Shown here in pieces: positions 1 to 9,366 of a stretch of DNA of 64,000 nt (position 1 is its first letter; the number at the start of each line of letters is the position of its first letter). The notes below the pieces were generated by a model. It was not told the origin of the DNA. It was given only the letters and a program-made list of their open reading frames with translations, and searched no databases. The position numbers and the translations under genes were made by a program. The DNA is from Gastracanthus pulcherrimus (lineage: Eukaryota > Arthropoda > Insecta > Hymenoptera > Pteromalidae): the NCBI GenBank assembly GCA_949152435.1, contig OX424576.1, positions 137,520,195 to 137,584,194 of the forward strand, in the 5' to 3' direction.

Positions 1-966
1 GACTCGCGCGACGCGCTTCCAAGAACGAGAGCGGCGTGCGACGTTCCATCATACTCGTGCGCGCTTCCAAGAACTAAACAGCAGTGCTCGACTTCTCAAG
101 CTAATTTCGAACACGCATCAAAGACTATAGTGCGCGAATATCCAGAGTGAATTCGCGTGCGCTTAGAGACTTTAGTCCTTGCGATAGTTTAGTATCATAT
201 TAAGTCGAGCGTCAAGAGTTCAACAGCAGCGGCAGAACGAGAGAAGCTGCGTGGCGGTGCTAAACGCTGGGTCAATCAAGGTGGATCTACCGACTCGACA
301 TCCGGACTTCCACGCCGGTGTCGCTGGTGTAAATCGCCTCATCGTGCGACGCGCTTCCAAGAACGAGAGCGGCGTGCGACGGCTGCATTTACTAATCGAA
401 GCTAAGTTTTTGTTTATAGAGCAAGGCATTTTTGTCTCTTCTTTCTCGCTTGCTCTCACATCGCGTGCTGTGCGTTCTGTATCAAACGTCATTCTGCTTT
501 TCTGTTTTTACAAATGTAAATAGTGTTTATTTTTTTATATATTAAAATAAAATTGCGCACATTTATTTAAGTGCAATCGAGCAGAACGCAACGCTCGCGC
601 CGGCGACATTTGACACTCGTTTGCCGATTCTGCGGCCGAACAAGCGCACGCCTTTATCTCGTGTACCGCTGGACTCGCTGTTTTTGGCATTTGGGTTTGA
701 TTTTATTCTATTTGCGAAGTGACACTTCGCGCACGCGTTGAAATATACTTTTGATTTGTTATTTTATTTCTGTTCTTTCTTCTCCTTTAGAAGTTGCATT
801 CTTGTTCAATTCAGACTTTAGTTTGTAATAAATTAAAATTACGGTTAATCATAAATCTCCAATTTTATCATTACAGTAAACTCGCTCGTTGGAATTTATT
901 ATTAACAGTTAAGGTTAGCTTTCATTATTTTATCGCTGTGTAATTTACTCAACGAAGCATTTCAAA
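1..966 (+). other. 5' leader / LTR-proximal region of the first BEL/Pao element
   Basis: No convincing gene. This lies directly upstream of the gag start at 967 and is richer in GC over its first 700 bases. It holds a 36-bp direct repeat and an AT-rich stretch with an AATAAA-like sequence near 545-552. I could not match it to the 3' LTR candidate that starts near 6564, so the 5' LTR is either outside the window to the left or too diverged to see by eye. The second BEL element also has a long repeat-bearing leader between LTR and gag, so a long leader is plausible here. Confidence 0.45.
8..381 (+). repeat. 36-bp direct repeat in the BEL leader
   Basis: The same 36 bases occur at 8-43 and 346-381, with a shorter related piece (cgcgcttccaagaac) near 60-75. 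The repeat looks like part of a degenerate tandem structure in the leader of the retrotransposon. Function unknown. Confidence 0.7.
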
Positions 967-2295
967 ATGGGTTTAACCGAAAATCAAACCAAGCGCGTCG
1001 AGTTTATTGTACAAAAAATAAAGACTTTTGAGAAACACACCCAAGTGCTCAAGGTATACCTAGAGGGTCCAAATCCAGATCCCATTAATGCCGATCTGCG
1101 TTTGACTAGTTTGACAGCACTTTATCAAGCCTACGTCAAATACCATGACGAATTGATTTCTATACAAACTGACCACCCTCGACTCGACGATTTTCAGTCT
1201 CTAGAGACGACGTACTATGACGTTGCTGCTACAGTGACTAAACTAATGAAATCACCAGAACCAATTGCTAATTCAACACTATACAGTAGTAACCTTACGA
1301 TCACTGAACGAGTTGACCTACCCAAACTACCAACAATCAAGCTCCCTGTTTTCAATGGTAATCACGACGAATGGCTTCCCTTTAAAAACAAGTTCGTTGC
1401 GCTTGTGCATTCTCGCGCGAACATTAGTGGCTTCGTCAAGTACACCCAACTAGAAAGCGCTTTGTCGGGGTCGGCGTTAGGGAAACTTGCGGAATTTCAT
1501 GCTAGTGATGCGAATTACCCTAAAGCCTGGAAGGCGCTCTGTGATGCTTACGATCAAAGGCGTCTCATTGTTACAGAGCATCTAGACGCTCTACTCGATC
1601 TTCCAGTACTGTCGAAGGCAATTCCCAAGGATCTTTCTGATCTAGTCGATAAGGCACGTCAACATCTTAACATGTTGGAGCAAGTCCAGGTCAAAGTTAA
1701 TGAGGATATAGTTATTAGGATCTTAGAAAGATGTATTCCCCAAGGTGTTTTATCTAGGTGGCAGGACAAATTAGAGGGTGATAAGCTCCCGTCTTTAGAC
1801 GAATTCTTCAAATTCATTCAATCCACAGTATTCAAATTGCGATCGTTGGAACGAACTTCATCGATCAATCGCAATAATGCCCGTAAACGAACGGGCGAGA
1901 AATTTGATAAACAATCTCAGGTCAAGGTCGCGAGGTCTGAGACGCGTTCTCTAGTTACAACTACGTCTCACCCTTCAAATACGTCGAAGTCTTCCAAGTT
2001 GTCTTGTCGCAAATGCAACCAAGAGCATTACCTTTACAAATGTCCTGATTTCAATAATTTGAAGATTCAGGAGCGTTGGGACTTCGTCAAAACCAACAAG
2101 CTTTATCGTAATTGTTTGTCTTCGCATCCACTCCCATGTAAGAACACCAATCGGTGTAAGAAGTGTAATCGTGATCACCACACTTCTTTACATTCAGAGA
2201 AGAAAGCCAAAGCTGCCGATGATCAATTGCAAAATCAAAATGGCGCTTCTCAGAGTGTCAAGGAGACGAAATCATACACGCAGGCTCACACTTGA
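967..2295 (+). CDS. gag: BEL/Pao Gag polyprotein
   Basis: A 442-residue open frame from an ATG at 967. The middle part resembles the Pao-type gag family (DUF1759), with the recognisable stretch LPKLPTIKLPVFNGNHDEW near residues 118-136. The C-terminus carries Cys/His knuckles typical of this group: CRKCNQEHYLYKCPDF near residue 347, then CKKCNRDHHTSLH. Gag should assemble the cytoplasmic particle and package the RNA. The frame ends in TGA at 2293-2295, but the next codons stay open in the same frame into protease and pol. The TGA is followed by CTAG, a context known to favour readthrough. I infer that this may set the Gag to Gag-Pol ratio; a simple nonsense mutation is the alternative. Confidence 0.9.
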   Translation: MGLTENQTKRVEFIVQKIKTFEKHTQVLKVYLEGPNPDPINADLRLTSLTALYQAYVKYHDELISIQTDHPRLDDFQSLETTYYDVAATVTKLMKSPEPIANSTLYSSNLTITERVDLPKLPTIKLPVFNGNHDEWLPFKNKFVALVHSRANISGFVKYTQLESALSGSALGKLAEFHASDANYPKAWKALCDAYDQRRLIVTEHLDALLDLPVLSKAIPKDLSDLVDKARQHLNMLEQVQVKVNEDIVIRILERCIPQGVLSRWQDKLEGDKLPSLDEFFKFIQSTVFKLRSLERTSSINRNNARKRTGEKFDKQSQVKVARSETRSLVTTTSHPSNTSKSSKLSCRKCNQEHYLYKCPDFNNLKIQERWDFVKTNKLYRNCLSSHPLPCKNTNRCKKCNRDHHTSLHSEKKAKAADDQLQNQNGASQSVKETKSYTQAHT

Positions 2296-2299
2296 CTAG
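2293..2299 (+). promoter_or_regulatory. In-frame TGA-CTAG between gag and pol: candidate readthrough signal
   Basis: The only stop between gag (967) and the end of pol (6240) is this TGA, and 2344 is in the same frame as 967. The six bases TGACTA match the leaky stop context described for some animal mRNAs. Seen: stop, context and open frame on both sides. Inferred: that it is used for programmed readthrough. Confidence 0.45.
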
Positions 2300-2343
2300 C
2301 CGGCCATTCTTATGCGTCAGTTGCATATCTTTCCGACTCCCAG

Positions 2344-5300
2344 TTGATGACTACTGCTGTAGTCAAATTTCAAAATGGTCGAGGACGTCGTTTCATGGCA
2401 CGGGCACTTTTAGACTCTTGTTCTACAGTCAATCTGATCACTGAAAAATTCGCTAATTCATTAAATTTATCAAAACAAGCTTGTGCTGTTAATATCGGAG
2501 CAGTCGACGGTTTATGCACTGTTTCAAATTATTACATTAGAGCTTCTTTCTTGTCAACTTATAACGATTCAAAACATGAACTAATTTTTCTAATTGTACC
2601 TAATATTGCTAATTTTGTGCCTACTGAAGCATTTCCTCGACAGCTCTTTAACATTCCCAAAAATTTGCAATTAGCTGATCCCCAATTTCATCTGCCCAAA
2701 TCTGTAGACGTATTGTTAGCATCTCGCACGGTCTTATCGGTATTATGTGTAGGTCAAATCAAGCTCCAAAGCGGAGAATCTCACCTCGTTCTTCAAAAGA
2801 CCACTCTAGGCTGGATAATCGCAGGAGGATCCGACGTTCTCGTTGCATCTTCAAAGTCCTCGGGCAACATCGTCAAGCTCGATCGATTACTTGAGCGTTT
2901 TTGGGCAATCGATGATTTTGATCATGAGCCTTTGAAATCTCGTGATGAGGTAGCATGTGAACAACACTATGTTGATCACACTCGACGGGATTCATCTGGG
3001 CGGTACGTTGTTCGTCTCCCGTTCCGAGATAACAAATTCGAACTAGGTGAGTCTAGGATGCAAGCTTTAAAACGATTTCATGCTCTCGAGAGAAAGTTTG
3101 AATCCAATCCGACGTTTAGCACTGAATACAAAAGGGTAATGGAGGAATATATATCTCTCGGTCACATGACTTTAGTTGAAGAAGGTGTTACGGATGGATA
3201 TTATCTTCCTCATCACGCTGTGATCAAGGAATCCAGCGAAACCACCAAAGTGAGAGTAGTTTTCGACGCTTCAGCCAAAACTTCCACTGGCCTATCATTG
3301 AACGACGTTCTTCTAGTTGGACCGACTATCCAAAATACCATTATCGAACAACTTCTTCGTTTTCGGACAAATGCTTATGTCATCACTGCAGACATCGAGA
3401 AGATGTACAGGCAAATTGTCGTACATTCTGAGGACAGGAAGTTTCAAAAGGCTTTATGGTACCATGAAGGTAAGATTCGAACATACCTACTGAACACTGT
3501 AACCTTCGGAACTGCCTGTGCACCTTTTCTCGCCATCCGTACTCTTGTGCAGTTGGCCCGTGACGAAGCAGGTAACTTTCCACGTGCTAGTCAACTTCTT
3601 CTTCGCGATTTCTATGTAGACGATTTTATTTCCGGAGCGAATTCACTCGAAGAAATTCTGAGTATTCGCGACGAAATGATAGAGTTATTGAGTCGTGGAG
3701 GTTTTCTCATCCGAAAATGGGCATCGAATCATGAGTCCGCATTGAACAACATCGGCGAAAGGTTGGTCGATTTAGAGTGTACCGTTAAACAAGATCCTAT
3801 TCAAAAGACGTTAGGAATCATCTGGGATTCACAGTCTGATCTCTTAAAGTATACTGTGCAAGTCATCGATCCTCAAGGTTCTTCCACCAAGAGAAAGCTC
3901 GCATCTGAAACTGCCAAAATATTTGATCCTCTTGGTCTTTTAGGACCCGTGATTTTATACGCCAAAGTTCTCATGCAAGATTGCTGGAAGACAAAAATCA
4001 CTTGGGATGAATCTCTGCCTCAGGAAATTTATACAAAATGGAAATCGTTAGTTGATCAGTTGTCATCTTTACAAAACTTTTCGATGCCTCGGCAAGTCCT
4101 AGGGTTGAATCCTGTAGAAATCGAACTTCACGGTTTTTGCGATGCGTGTATGTATGGTTATGGTGCATGTATTTTCGTCAGATCCACGGATTCAGAAGGT
4201 ATTGTCACCATAAATCTTCTCTGTAGCAAATCTAGGGTAGCTCCTCTAAGTGGCGTCACAATTCCTCGTTTGGAACTCTGTGCAGCTACTGTGCTCAAGA
4301 AGCTCTATATTCAAAGCAAGAGTCAAGTTAATTTTCCTATAAGTAGAGTCATCTTTTGGTCAGATTCCACCATAGTGCTTTGTTGGCTCAAAAAGGCCCC
4401 TCATATTTTGAGAACCTTCGAAGCTAGGAGAGTCGCCGAAATTCAAACTTTAGGCGATCAAGTTCAGTGGAAACACGTTCGGTCGGAGGATAATCCAGCA
4501 GATTCCTTGTCTCGAGGACAGTTACCTGCAGATTTCATCAAAAATTCTCTCTGGACATCAGGTCCTGCATGGTTGGCTCTCCCAGAAAGAGAATGGCCTC
4601 GGCTCCGTGAGGCATCATTGACCGAAATACCTGGTTTAAAAAAGGGCAAGTGTTTAATTTCTATTGACGATTGCTCTTCTCTTTATTCTCGTTGTTCCTC
4701 TTTCAATCGCTTTTCTAGAGTAATCGCATTTATATTGCGTTGGAAAGCTTCAAATTCCAGGGTAAAACCTTCATGGGTATTCTCCGAGATCTCAAACGTA
4801 GAAATTCGACTTCGCAAAATCGCTGCGCAAGTACGTCCTTTGTCGTGTTCGGAGGTCGTCGTCGCTGAACGTCAAATATTAGCAATGATACAACGCGAAA
4901 GATTCTCCACGGAGATAAAGTTTCTCGCTACGATTCGAGATGCTACTCCTGGCGAAATCACAGTTTCCTATCGTAAAGCGACTAGGTTAGACGAAGTAAA
5001 TCCTTTCCTTGATGAACATAACCTTATTCGTGTAGGTGGTCGTCTAAAGAAATCCGATTTGATTTACAATCAGAAGCATCCCCTATTGTTGCCTAGTCGA
5101 CATCCAATAACCAACATCATCATTCGGGAAATCCACGAAGCGAATCTTCACGCAGGTATCCAGTCAACACTTTATGCCGTTCGTGAGCGCTTCTGGGTTC
5201 TCAATGGTAAAAATCAGGTTAGGAGAATCGTTCGTCGTTGCGTAGAATGCATTCGTCAACGGCCTAAGACCATGCACGCTCAGATGGCTGATCTTCCTGG

Positions 5301-6240
5301 AAGTCGGGTAAACGAGGCTCCTGCGTTCAGTCGCACAGGTGTTGACTTCTTCGGTCCTATTCTGATCAAAGAAAAGAAGGATCGAAACAGGAGTGTTATC
5401 AAGACGTATGGATGCGTTTTCATCTGTATGGTTTCTAAAGCAGTCCACATTGAACTGGCGACTGACCTTTCAACTGAAGGCTTTCTCGCAGCTTTTCGTA
5501 GGTTCATCAGTAGGAGGGGGATCCCTGAACATGTTTATTCCGATAATGGGACCAACTTCGTTGGGGCTAATAAGGAGCTCGGCGAAATTTATAAATTGCA
5601 TGAGACCTCAGAATTTCAAAGCTCGATAGAAGCTTACGCTTTAACCAAACGCATAGAATGGCACTTCAATCCGCCATTATCCCCGCATTTTGGAGGTCTT
5701 TGGGAAGCAGCTGTGAAGAGCTTTAAACACCATCTAAAGCGCATTTTGAAAGATCAAACGCTCACTTATGAACAGATCAACACTTTGTTGATCGAAATCG
5801 AAGCAATCTTAAATTCGCGACCTTTATGCACTCTGTCAGCTGATCCCAATGACCCCTTAGCTATTACCCCCGCTCATTTGCTCATTGGTAGACCTTTAAA
5901 TTTTTTACCAGAGAAATTTCTTGTTACAGTGCCAACCAATCGTCTGTCGACATATAAATTCATCACTAAGGCCAGACAGGATTTCTGGAACAAGTGGCAC
6001 AAGGAATACTTAAATGAGCTGCAAACCCGCCAAAAGTGGCACACGTCGTCAGCAGAACTCAAGATTGGCGCCGTTGTCATCCTGATGGAGGATAATCTGG
6101 GATGTTCACGATGGCCACTCGGCGTAATCATCGAGGTTTTCCCTGGCAGCGACGGCATCGCCAGAGTTGCGTCAGTTAAGACTGCTAGCGGCGTATACAA
6201 ACGCAATATTACGCGTTTATGCGCATTACCAACTAATTAA
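2344..6240 (+). CDS. pol: BEL/Pao Pol: protease, RT, RNase H, integrase
   Basis: A 1298-residue uninterrupted frame; the true N-terminus is probably reached from gag through the TGA at 2293, since the frame is open from 2296. Aspartic protease active site is ALLDSCSTVNLI (about residues 20-31). RT shows VRVVFDAS, the TFGTACAP block and YVDD at residues 424-427. RNase H starts near HGFCDA (D600). An integrase HHCC finger lies around residues 915-975 (CVEC near its end). The integrase core has D1001 (GVDFFGP), D1067 (YSDNGTNF) and E1121 (GGLWEAAVKSF), followed by the C-terminal DUF5641-type domain (VVILMEDN, SRWPLGVI). All expected catalytic residues I can see are present, so the element may be recently active. 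Confidence 0.93.
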   Translation: MMTTAVVKFQNGRGRRFMARALLDSCSTVNLITEKFANSLNLSKQACAVNIGAVDGLCTVSNYYIRASFLSTYNDSKHELIFLIVPNIANFVPTEAFPRQLFNIPKNLQLADPQFHLPKSVDVLLASRTVLSVLCVGQIKLQSGESHLVLQKTTLGWIIAGGSDVLVASSKSSGNIVKLDRLLERFWAIDDFDHEPLKSRDEVACEQHYVDHTRRDSSGRYVVRLPFRDNKFELGESRMQALKRFHALERKFESNPTFSTEYKRVMEEYISLGHMTLVEEGVTDGYYLPHHAVIKESSETTKVRVVFDASAKTSTGLSLNDVLLVGPTIQNTIIEQLLRFRTNAYVITADIEKMYRQIVVHSEDRKFQKALWYHEGKIRTYLLNTVTFGTACAPFLAIRTLVQLARDEAGNFPRASQLLLRDFYVDDFISGANSLEEILSIRDEMIELLSRGGFLIRKWASNHESALNNIGERLVDLECTVKQDPIQKTLGIIWDSQSDLLKYTVQVIDPQGSSTKRKLASETAKIFDPLGLLGPVILYAKVLMQDCWKTKITWDESLPQEIYTKWKSLVDQLSSLQNFSMPRQVLGLNPVEIELHGFCDACMYGYGACIFVRSTDSEGIVTINLLCSKSRVAPLSGVTIPRLELCAATVLKKLYIQSKSQVNFPISRVIFWSDSTIVLCWLKKAPHILRTFEARRVAEIQTLGDQVQWKHVRSEDNPADSLSRGQLPADFIKNSLWTSGPAWLALPEREWPRLREASLTEIPGLKKGKCLISIDDCSSLYSRCSSFNRFSRVIAFILRWKASNSRVKPSWVFSEISNVEIRLRKIAAQVRPLSCSEVVVAERQILAMIQRERFSTEIKFLATIRDATPGEITVSYRKATRLDEVNPFLDEHNLIRVGGRLKKSDLIYNQKHPLLLPSRHPITNIIIREIHEANLHAGIQSTLYAVRERFWVLNGKNQVRRIVRRCVECIRQRPKTMHAQMADLPGSRVNEAPAFSRTGVDFFGPILIKEKKDRNRSVIKTYGCVFICMVSKAVHIELATDLSTEGFLAAFRRFISRRGIPEHVYSDNGTNFVGANKELGEIYKLHETSEFQSSIEAYALTKRIEWHFNPPLSPHFGGLWEAAVKSFKHHLKRILKDQTLTYEQINTLLIEIEAILNSRPLCTLSADPNDPLAITPAHLLIGRPLNFLPEKFLVTVPTNRLSTYKFITKARQDFWNKWHKEYLNELQTRQKWHTSSAELKIGAVVILMEDNLGCSRWPLGVIIEVFPGSDGIARVASVKTASGVYKRNITRLCALPTN

Positions 6241-7257
6241 TCAACCTTTGTAATCGTTAAATTGTAAACTAGCTCGTTCTAGTCCATTCGAGATTCATAG
6301 CTTATTTAAATTATCATTATTCTAATCATATTGCGGTGATGATCGACGAAGCAGTCACTCCAACGGAAACTGACTTCACTTGTATAGTCGTCCGCTATCA
6401 AGTATACCAAAGATTCTTGTGTTTCAATTAATTGACGTTAATTTGTTCGGTAGCTTTAGTTAAGCGTCATTGATTCATTTATTTATTTTATTTATTATAG
6501 GTATAGTGAACTCTGCGACTTCTGTTGTTGGAAACAACATTTCCCGCAGCTTCGGCCGGGAGTATGTTATGTCGTAACACCTTACGTCCTACCATTAATT
6601 CTAAATTAAATGAATTTTGAATTTTGCGCCTGCGCGCGCCAATATGTATACGTATATATGCGTGGACACTAGCCCTAATCGTCGGGCCGACCGCCATCGT
6701 TCGGGCTACGAGTGCCTGACGGCGCGAGCAATCAGTCATCGACGACACCTATCAGCGTGCGGAGCTCCCTCGCGACCTTCGGGTTTTTCGAAATCAAAAT
6801 CGTTCGCTAACGCGCGAATTTCGCCTCGTAGGCTGATCAATCGATTCTAACGAGAATCACTCTCCCGTCTACGGACGGTGATTATCGATACGGTGTGCAC
6901 TGCGTTATTAATGTAAATTGCTGATCAATCGATTCTAACGAGAATCACTCTCCCGTCTACGGACGGTGATTATCGATACGGTGTGCACTGCGTTATTAAT
7001 GTAAATTGCGATCAAAGAGACAAGAAACCTCGCGATTGTTGTCTGTTTCTTTTGTTAACGGCCATTTCGACCACATGCGAATTCTCGCCGGTTCGACTTG
7101 TGCGTGTCGGTCGTTCGTTGTAAATTATATTTGTGCAACATTTCAATCTTCATTTTTCATTTTGTATAGTGTAAATAAAATCTGGGTTTTTTGTGCCGCA
7201 AGGCTTTTTCCCGTAATTCAACTATTTCCTTGATCGTTTTACCTCACCTTTATCAAT
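6241..7257 (+). repeat. 3' non-coding region and candidate 3' LTR of the first BEL element
   Basis: After the pol stop there are about 320 bases of untranslated sequence ending in a purine-rich tract (cttcggccgggag, about 6550-6562). A segment starting TGTTATGTCGTAACACC at about 6564 then fits the start of a BEL LTR. It contains a perfect 88-bp tandem duplication and, near 7170, an AATAAA sequence (gtaaataaaatc). The right border is uncertain. Small frames in this region are not considered coding. Confidence 0.55.
6832..7007 (+). repeat. 88-bp tandem duplication, two copies
   Basis: Copies at 6832-6919 and 6920-7007 appear identical, beginning gctgatcaatcgattc and ending atgtaaatt. It lies inside the candidate 3' LTR. 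Perfect identity suggests a recent duplication or a tandem-repeat assembly artefact. Confidence 0.9.
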
Positions 7258-7661
7258 TAATTTACAAACAACTTAAAATAATTCAAATTCATTCAAAATA
7301 CAACGAAGTCAAAATAGCGTAAATTAATTAAATTCATAAAACAGTGTAACGTTAACGTAAAGATAATAAATAGAGAAAAGAAATTAAAACTGTATTATTA
7401 CTTAATAATACGATAATAATTAAAAAACAGTGTGATGACTTACCCCGACCCATGATGTAGCGTATAAAACAAATCCTCCTGGTTATACCTTATACTGTTC
7501 GACGGACGTACAAAGAACAATTAAAATGGCTATAACAGCAATAACGAGAAAGAAAGGGAAATAACGAACCGTCTAACGTGCAGTCACCTACTTATACGTC
7601 ATATAGGTAAGCGTTTTATACAGTGTACAGCTCGACGCTCGACAGTTATACCTTAGGTATA
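7258..7661. other. Non-coding stretch after the BEL element
   Basis: AT-rich, without a coding frame or repeat that I can support. Confidence 0.6.
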
Positions 7662-7859
7662 CACGGAGAGAAAAACTCAGCGACATCTACCGGAGACCCC
7701 GGCACTTACAGCCTTAGTCGCTCAAGCAGTAGAATAACATGTGAGAGCAGTAGAGTGAAGCTAAAACTGCTTTGTTCTACAGCAGCGCTGGTGGTGTGAT
7801 CCTACCGCTGATTTGACTTACCACAACAACGCTAATACGGCGGAGTTTTTCTCTCCGTG
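7662..7859. mobile_element. 198-bp MITE, CACGG...CCGTG, TA target duplication
   Basis: The termini are inverted repeats of CACGGAGAGAAAAACTC (17 bases, perfect), flanked on both sides by TA (7660-7661 and 7860-7861). Too short to encode a transposase. TA duplication and short TIRs suggest mobilisation by a Tc1/mariner-type transposase; this is inference. Confidence 0.8.
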
Positions 7860-8015
7860 TACAACATGGTACGACGTAGCGTGCGCCGGCCAATCAGAAA
7901 CGTTCTTATATACACTGTATATACACTGAGTGCGTGCGCCGACCAATGAGAGCTTCTCTTTATTGCCAAGAACGTTTCTGATTGGCCGACGCACGCTACG
8001 TCGTACCATGTTGTA
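7860..8015. repeat. Long hairpin: 48-bp inverted repeat with 60-bp loop
   Basis: The arm at 7860-7907 is the reverse complement of 7968-8015 with a single mismatch (arm core ATGGTACGACGTAGCGTGCG). It abuts the MITE on its left, and another TIR element starts 10 bases to its right. It may be a small foldback element or the remnant of one. Confidence 0.85.
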
Positions 8016-8025
8016 GCATTATATA

Positions 8026-9263
8026 GGGGAGAGCGGGGCACGCTTGGCAGGTCAACTTTGATCCAGGCTATGTTAAAAACTAATTGACTTTAAGAAGCTT
8101 AAAAATCGTAGCCTACTTATTAACTATCACCGAAATTAACGCCATACTTTGTAAAAGCATACATGTATAATATTTTTTGTATATTTATCGAAATGAAACC
8201 TGCCAAACGTGCCCCGCTTTTTTGACTAGCGGGGTAACATTGGCATGCGGGTGGGGCGAAATTGGCGCGGTATTGCAGAATAAAGTTCAAAGCTTCAAAT
8301 TAGAAAATGTGATCAGGATTTGGTTATAGGTAAAAAAACAAAGGTTTTGATATTAGAATTAATTTACTTTTATTAATGTACATCAATTAGAGTCAGTCTG
8401 TTACATTATTCTTATTATTACTATAACATATTTTTATTAAATTTATCACATTTTGTTTCATTCTTATTATTATGATAACATTTTTACTAAATTTATCACA
8501 TTTTGTTTCTTTCTTATAAATTAACGTAACTTAAAAATCTTTGTAACATTTACAGTCTTTTAGTATTTTATAAATGATTTGAAAAATGTTAACAATTTTT
8601 TTTTGAACTTACAGTAATAAAATACTGAGATCAAAGTAACAAAGTAAAATAAAATATATTTTGCACTGATAACTGCTTTTCTTAAAATAAAAAGTCAGTC
8701 GTCACTTAGTTGCTAATTAGTTCAGTATTGTAAGACAATGGAATATACTGAATTTGACTATCCGAAAAAATAATTAAAACGATACTCACTCCTGATTTCT
8801 TCGAGCTCCGAAACATTTACATGTAAAATGAGGTTATGTACGCGAGGTTCCATTCAATGTCACAACGCTTCAAGTGCCAAGCGTGCCCCGTCTCACCTGC
8901 CAAGCGTGCCCCGCTCGGAATATCTTTTTCAATTAAAAAAATCTTTCTTTGCATTTAGTTTAAGTTAATAAAAGAAAAAGGAATTAAAAGTTCGAAAATT
9001 AAACTTTCAAATTAGACCATATGTAAGTCAGTGTATACATTCTTTCTTAGTTTACCTTGTGATGGAAATATCGATGCGAGCGTCGTTTTTAATCTAAGTT
9101 ATTATTTTTATTTTTAATTTAATTTTAACATATCGGGTATTGAAAACTAGTTTATTGATTGAGGAATTAAGTAGAGAAAAGATCATTTTAAAATATGAAT
9201 TTTTAATATGAAAATTTTAGCTGCCAAACTGACCCGGCATGCCAAGCTTGCCCCGCTCTCCCC
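8026..9263. mobile_element. 1.24-kb non-autonomous DNA element with iterated TIR motif
   Basis: Ends are inverted copies of GGGGAGAGCGGGGCA followed by (C/A)GCTTGGCA, flanked by TA on both sides (8024-8025, 9264-9265). The terminal motif TGCCAAGCGTGCCCCG recurs internally near 8201, 8228, 8251, 8875, 8898 and 9222, in both orientations and with changes. There is no coding frame. The interior iterations look like transposase-binding sites in a non-autonomous element. Superfamily not assigned. Confidence 0.75.
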
Positions 9264-9294
9264 TACTGAGCGCCTTGTGCCTTGTATAAAGTAG

Positions 9295-9295
<1 letters not shown>

Positions 9296-9361
<66 letters not shown>
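9296..9361. repeat. (AT)n microsatellite
   Basis: About 66 bases of pure AT dinucleotide repeat. Confidence 0.97.

Positions 9362-9366
<5 letters not shown>

Larger units (their letters stand above)
967..7257 (+). mobile_element. BEL/Pao LTR retrotransposon, nearly intact coding region
   Basis: Gag and pol follow each other in one frame, in the domain order of BEL/Pao elements: gag with zinc knuckles, aspartic protease, RT, RNase H, integrase zinc finger, integrase core and a C-terminal tail. After pol comes a purine-rich tract near 6550-6563 and then a sequence starting TGTTATGTCG, as expected for a polypurine tract followed by a 3' LTR. Boundaries are approximate because the left LTR was not identified and the right end was set only where LTR-like sequence fades. 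Among the retroelements here it is the least damaged. Confidence 0.85.

Noticed and set aside
5164..6206. Minus-strand frames of 75-110 codons within BEL pol
   Set aside because: Antisense shadows of the integrase region.
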